Below, piece by piece: positions 62,003-64,000 of a stretch of DNA of 64,000 bases. Position numbers and translations under genes: made by a program. Under the pieces are notes generated by a model. The model ran no database searches and had not been told where the DNA came from. It was given only the letters and a program-made list of their open reading frames with translations. Numbering within the stretch: the stretch's first letter is position 1; each line of letters opens with the position of its first letter. Source of the stretch: Bradyrhizobium sp. AZCC 2262 (lineage in GTDB: Bacteria > Pseudomonadota > Alphaproteobacteria > Rhizobiales > Xanthobacteraceae); NCBI RefSeq assembly GCF_036924535.1, contig NZ_JAZHRT010000001.1, positions 7,688,001 to 7,752,000 of the forward strand, written 5' to 3'.

Positions 62003-62848
62003 GTGCCGGATATTCAAACCAACCAACAACCGCAAGCGCCGCCGCGAAAAAAACGCGGCGGGCTGCGGCGCGCGACGATGCTCGTGCTCGTCATCCTCGG
62101 CGGTTACGGCCTGCTCGCCTATCTGGTGCTGCCGGGGTTCTGGACGCATTACGAGCATCAGCGCGGGCTCGCCGACATGCCGATGGTGACGCGGACCGGC
62201 CAGGGCATTCCCGGCGATCCCATGAATGTCGGACTGATCGGCGATCTCGCCGACGTGGTCTGCGCCATGCACGCGGCCGGCTGGTATCCGGCCGACCGGA
62301 TCACGCTGAAATCGTCGATCGAGATCGTCGGCAGCGTACTGCTCGACCGGCCCTACAAGGACGCGCCGGTGAGCAATCTCTACTATCTCGGCCGCCGCGA
62401 GGATCTCGCCTATGAAAAGCCGATCGGGGCCAGTGCCGACCGCCGCAACCATGTGCGCTACTGGAAGGTGCTGGAAAGCGGCGAGGAGAAGCGACCGGTC
62501 TGGCTTGGGGCGGCGACGGAAGATCGCGGCGTCGGCGTCAGCAAATACACTGCGGCCGTGACGCACCACATCAGCCCCGATCTCGACGCCGAGCGCGCGC
62601 TGCTCGCGGCTGATCTGGAAAATGCCGGCATGGTCGAGGCGAAATATCAGGTCACCGGCATAGGGCCGACGATTGCGGGCCATAATGGCGGCGGCGACCT
62701 CTATTACACCGACGGCGAAATCTGGGTGCTGCGGCTGGTCGAGGCCTGCAAAAAGCGGGACGGGCCTGCGGTGACGATCCCTAGCCCGCCGGCGACCGAA
62801 TTGAAGGATCAGATCTGGCGCGCGATCGCCAATGCGGTGGGGAAATAA
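62003..62848 (+). CDS. LssY C-terminal-domain protein, membrane-anchored
   Basis: A 281-residue protein. A basic N-terminus (PPRKKRGGLRRA) precedes one membrane helix (TMLVLVILGGYGLLAYLVL), and the rest fits the LssY_C domain: GDPMNVGLIGDLADVVCAMH, AAGWYPADRITLKSSIEIVG, RREDLAYEKP and NHVRYWKVLE. LssY_C is found with type I secretion or PAP2 phosphatases, but its function is unknown. GTG 62003 is the start; no clear ribosome site precedes it. Confidence 0.85.
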   Translation: MPDIQTNQQPQAPPRKKRGGLRRATMLVLVILGGYGLLAYLVLPGFWTHYEHQRGLADMPMVTRTGQGIPGDPMNVGLIGDLADVVCAMHAAGWYPADRITLKSSIEIVGSVLLDRPYKDAPVSNLYYLGRREDLAYEKPIGASADRRNHVRYWKVLESGEEKRPVWLGAATEDRGVGVSKYTAAVTHHISPDLDAERALLAADLENAGMVEAKYQVTGIGPTIAGHNGGGDLYYTDGEIWVLRLVEACKKRDGPAVTIPSPPATELKDQIWRAIANAVGK

Positions 62849-62865
62849 CGTGCGCACCCATCGCG

Positions 62866-62970
62866 AGGAGCGGAGCAATCAGAGCAATTTGATCTTTTTT
62901 GCGGCTCTGGATTGCTTCGCTGCGCCTGTCATCGGATGTACATTTGTGCGATGCGGTGGCTCGCAATGAC
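62866..62970. repeat. Palindromic repeat, family D, with an insert
   Basis: CGCGAGGAGCGGAGCAATCAGAG and TGGATTGCTTCGCTGCGCCTG...GCTCGCAATGACG, related to the copies at 27936 and 34400. The right arm is interrupted by about 35 bases (TGTCATCGGATGTACATTTG and following). Confidence 0.65.
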
Positions 62971-63046
62971 GACTTCGATCGAATAATATGACAACAAACC
63001 TCGTGCGCTTCGACGTCGCGTACCTGCCCATAAGGAAAACCAAAAA

Positions 63047-64000
63047 ATGACCGTTCGCGCGGGCCGGGAATTTCTGGCCATCCCGGGACCTACCACCATG
63101 CCCGACGAAGTGCTGCAGGCGATGCACCGCCCGGCGCTCGACATCTATTCCGACCAGATGGTGCAGTTGACCGAAAGCCTGCTCACCGACCTCTCGAAAC
63201 TGTTCGCCACCAAGGGCCAATCCTACATCTACATCGCCAACGGTCACGGCGCATGGGAAGCGACGCTCTCCAACGTGCTATCGCGCGGCGACAAGCTGCT
63301 GGTGCTGGAAAGCGGACGCTTTGCGATCGGCTGGGGCAATGCGGCATCGGCGATGGGCGCCGAGGTCGAGGTGCTGAAGGGCGACTGGCGCCGCGCGATC
63401 CGCGCGAGCGAGGTCGAAGCGCGGCTGAAGCAGGACAAGGATCACACCATCAAGGCGATCGTAGCTGTACAGGTCGATACGGCGTCCGGCGCCTATAACG
63501 ACATCGAAGCGATCGGCAAGGCGATCAAGTCGACCGGCCACCCGGCGCTGTTCATGGTCGACACCGTGGCCTCGCTCGGCTGCATGCCGTTCGAGATGGA
63601 CAAATGGGGCATCGACGTCGCGATGTCCGGTTCGCAGAAGGGCCTGATGACGCCGCCGGGCCTGGGCTTCGTCGCCGCCAACGACCGCGCCCGCGAAGTG
63701 CACAAAAAGGCCAACCTTCGCACGCCCTATTGGGACTGGACCGAGCGCGAAGGCAGCGAACACTACCGCAAATATGCCGGCACCGCGCCGGTGCATTTGC
63801 TGTTCGCGCTGCGCAAGGCGATCGACATGCTCCATGTCGAGGGACTTGAAAACGCCTTCCTGCGTCATCGCCTGCTCGCCGAGGCGGTGCGCCGCGCGGT
63901 GGCGGCGTGGTCCGAGGGCCAGGTGCTCGGCTTCAACATTGCGGAGGCCAATGAGCGCTCCAACACGGTGACGACGGTGACGATGAACGGCTTTGATCCG
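63047..64000 (+). CDS. Class V aminotransferase, serine-glyoxylate type; 3' end outside the window
   Basis: The first 318 residues of a PLP enzyme that runs off the right edge. It begins FLAIPGPTTMPDEVLQAMHR, the family N-terminus. The PLP region has ANGHGAWEATLSNVLS, VDTVASLGCMPFEMDKWGID and the Schiff-base Lys in SGSQKGLMTPPG. These fit serine-glyoxylate or alanine-glyoxylate aminotransferase, which makes glycine from glyoxylate with serine as donor (hydroxypyruvate product). ATG 63047 has AAGGAAAAC upstream. The pathway neighbours would lie to the right and cannot be seen. Confidence 0.93.
   Translation, partial: MTVRAGREFLAIPGPTTMPDEVLQAMHRPALDIYSDQMVQLTESLLTDLSKLFATKGQSYIYIANGHGAWEATLSNVLSRGDKLLVLESGRFAIGWGNAASAMGAEVEVLKGDWRRAIRASEVEARLKQDKDHTIKAIVAVQVDTASGAYNDIEAIGKAIKSTGHPALFMVDTVASLGCMPFEMDKWGIDVAMSGSQKGLMTPPGLGFVAANDRAREVHKKANLRTPYWDWTEREGSEHYRKYAGTAPVHLLFALRKAIDMLHVEGLENAFLRHRLLAEAVRRAVAAWSEGQVLGFNIAEANERSNTVTTVTMNGFDP

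Overview
The window looks like a chromosomal segment of a Bradyrhizobium-type alphaproteobacterium. Supporting signs are the high GC content, the strongly GC-biased third codon positions, the gene complement (otsA/otsB, an hmgA/fahA cluster, form II CO-dehydrogenase-like genes, DUF1127, DUF2783, DUF3175) and several families of short dispersed palindromic repeats between genes. The genus is inferred from family knowledge and was not confirmed by a search.

Positions 1 to about 12400 form an accessory island ending at a tRNA-Ser(GGA) gene (12415-12504, minus strand). The island holds a large serine recombinase cut by the window edge, its small partner gene, a complete DDE insertion sequence with a 5-bp target duplication, a small unknown gene, a DUF3800 protein, a probable hsdM relic, a second protein that resembles DUF3800, and a two-gene minus-strand operon. 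That operon encodes a 1474-residue NACHT/STAND-like NTPase with a C-terminal PD-(D/E)XK-like nuclease motif, followed by an HExxH protease resembling phage-exclusion Lit peptidases. It is the best candidate in the window for an undescribed anti-phage system.

From 12.7 to 64 kb the content is core-like. It includes trehalose synthesis with an MFS transporter (13.2-17.2 kb), a chemotaxis transducer (18-20 kb), a form II molybdenum hydroxylase (20.6-24.3 kb), an alpha-methylacyl-CoA racemase-like gene, and tyrosine/homogentisate catabolism (25.7-34.4 kb). The last comprises hppD with a divergent Lrp-type regulator, and a five-gene minus-strand operon with a divergent MarR regulator. A three-gene operon (dehydrogenase, RidA, metallo-hydrolase) follows.

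Further right are a frameshifted caspase-like/TPR gene, an OmpA-like protein, an RND efflux pair, a ParE-type toxin-antitoxin pair, a CRP-like regulator, an AsmA protein, a class III cyclase, a VapBC-type pair, a winged-helix/TPR regulator, a methyltransferase, an alpha/beta hydrolase, an orphan efflux adaptor, a GIY-YIG protein, a second caspase-like pseudoenzyme, an unknown 576-residue protein, a nuclease-like secreted protein, an LssY_C protein and the start of a class V aminotransferase.

One theme ties several regions together. The CRP-like regulator keeps the cAMP-contact and TGTGA-reading residues, a class III cyclase lies near it, and four intergenic sites match TGTGA-N6-TCACA with at most one mismatch (36702, 44976, 54155, 58988). 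This suggests a local cAMP-CRP regulon that may include the caspase-like genes and the unknown 576-residue protein.
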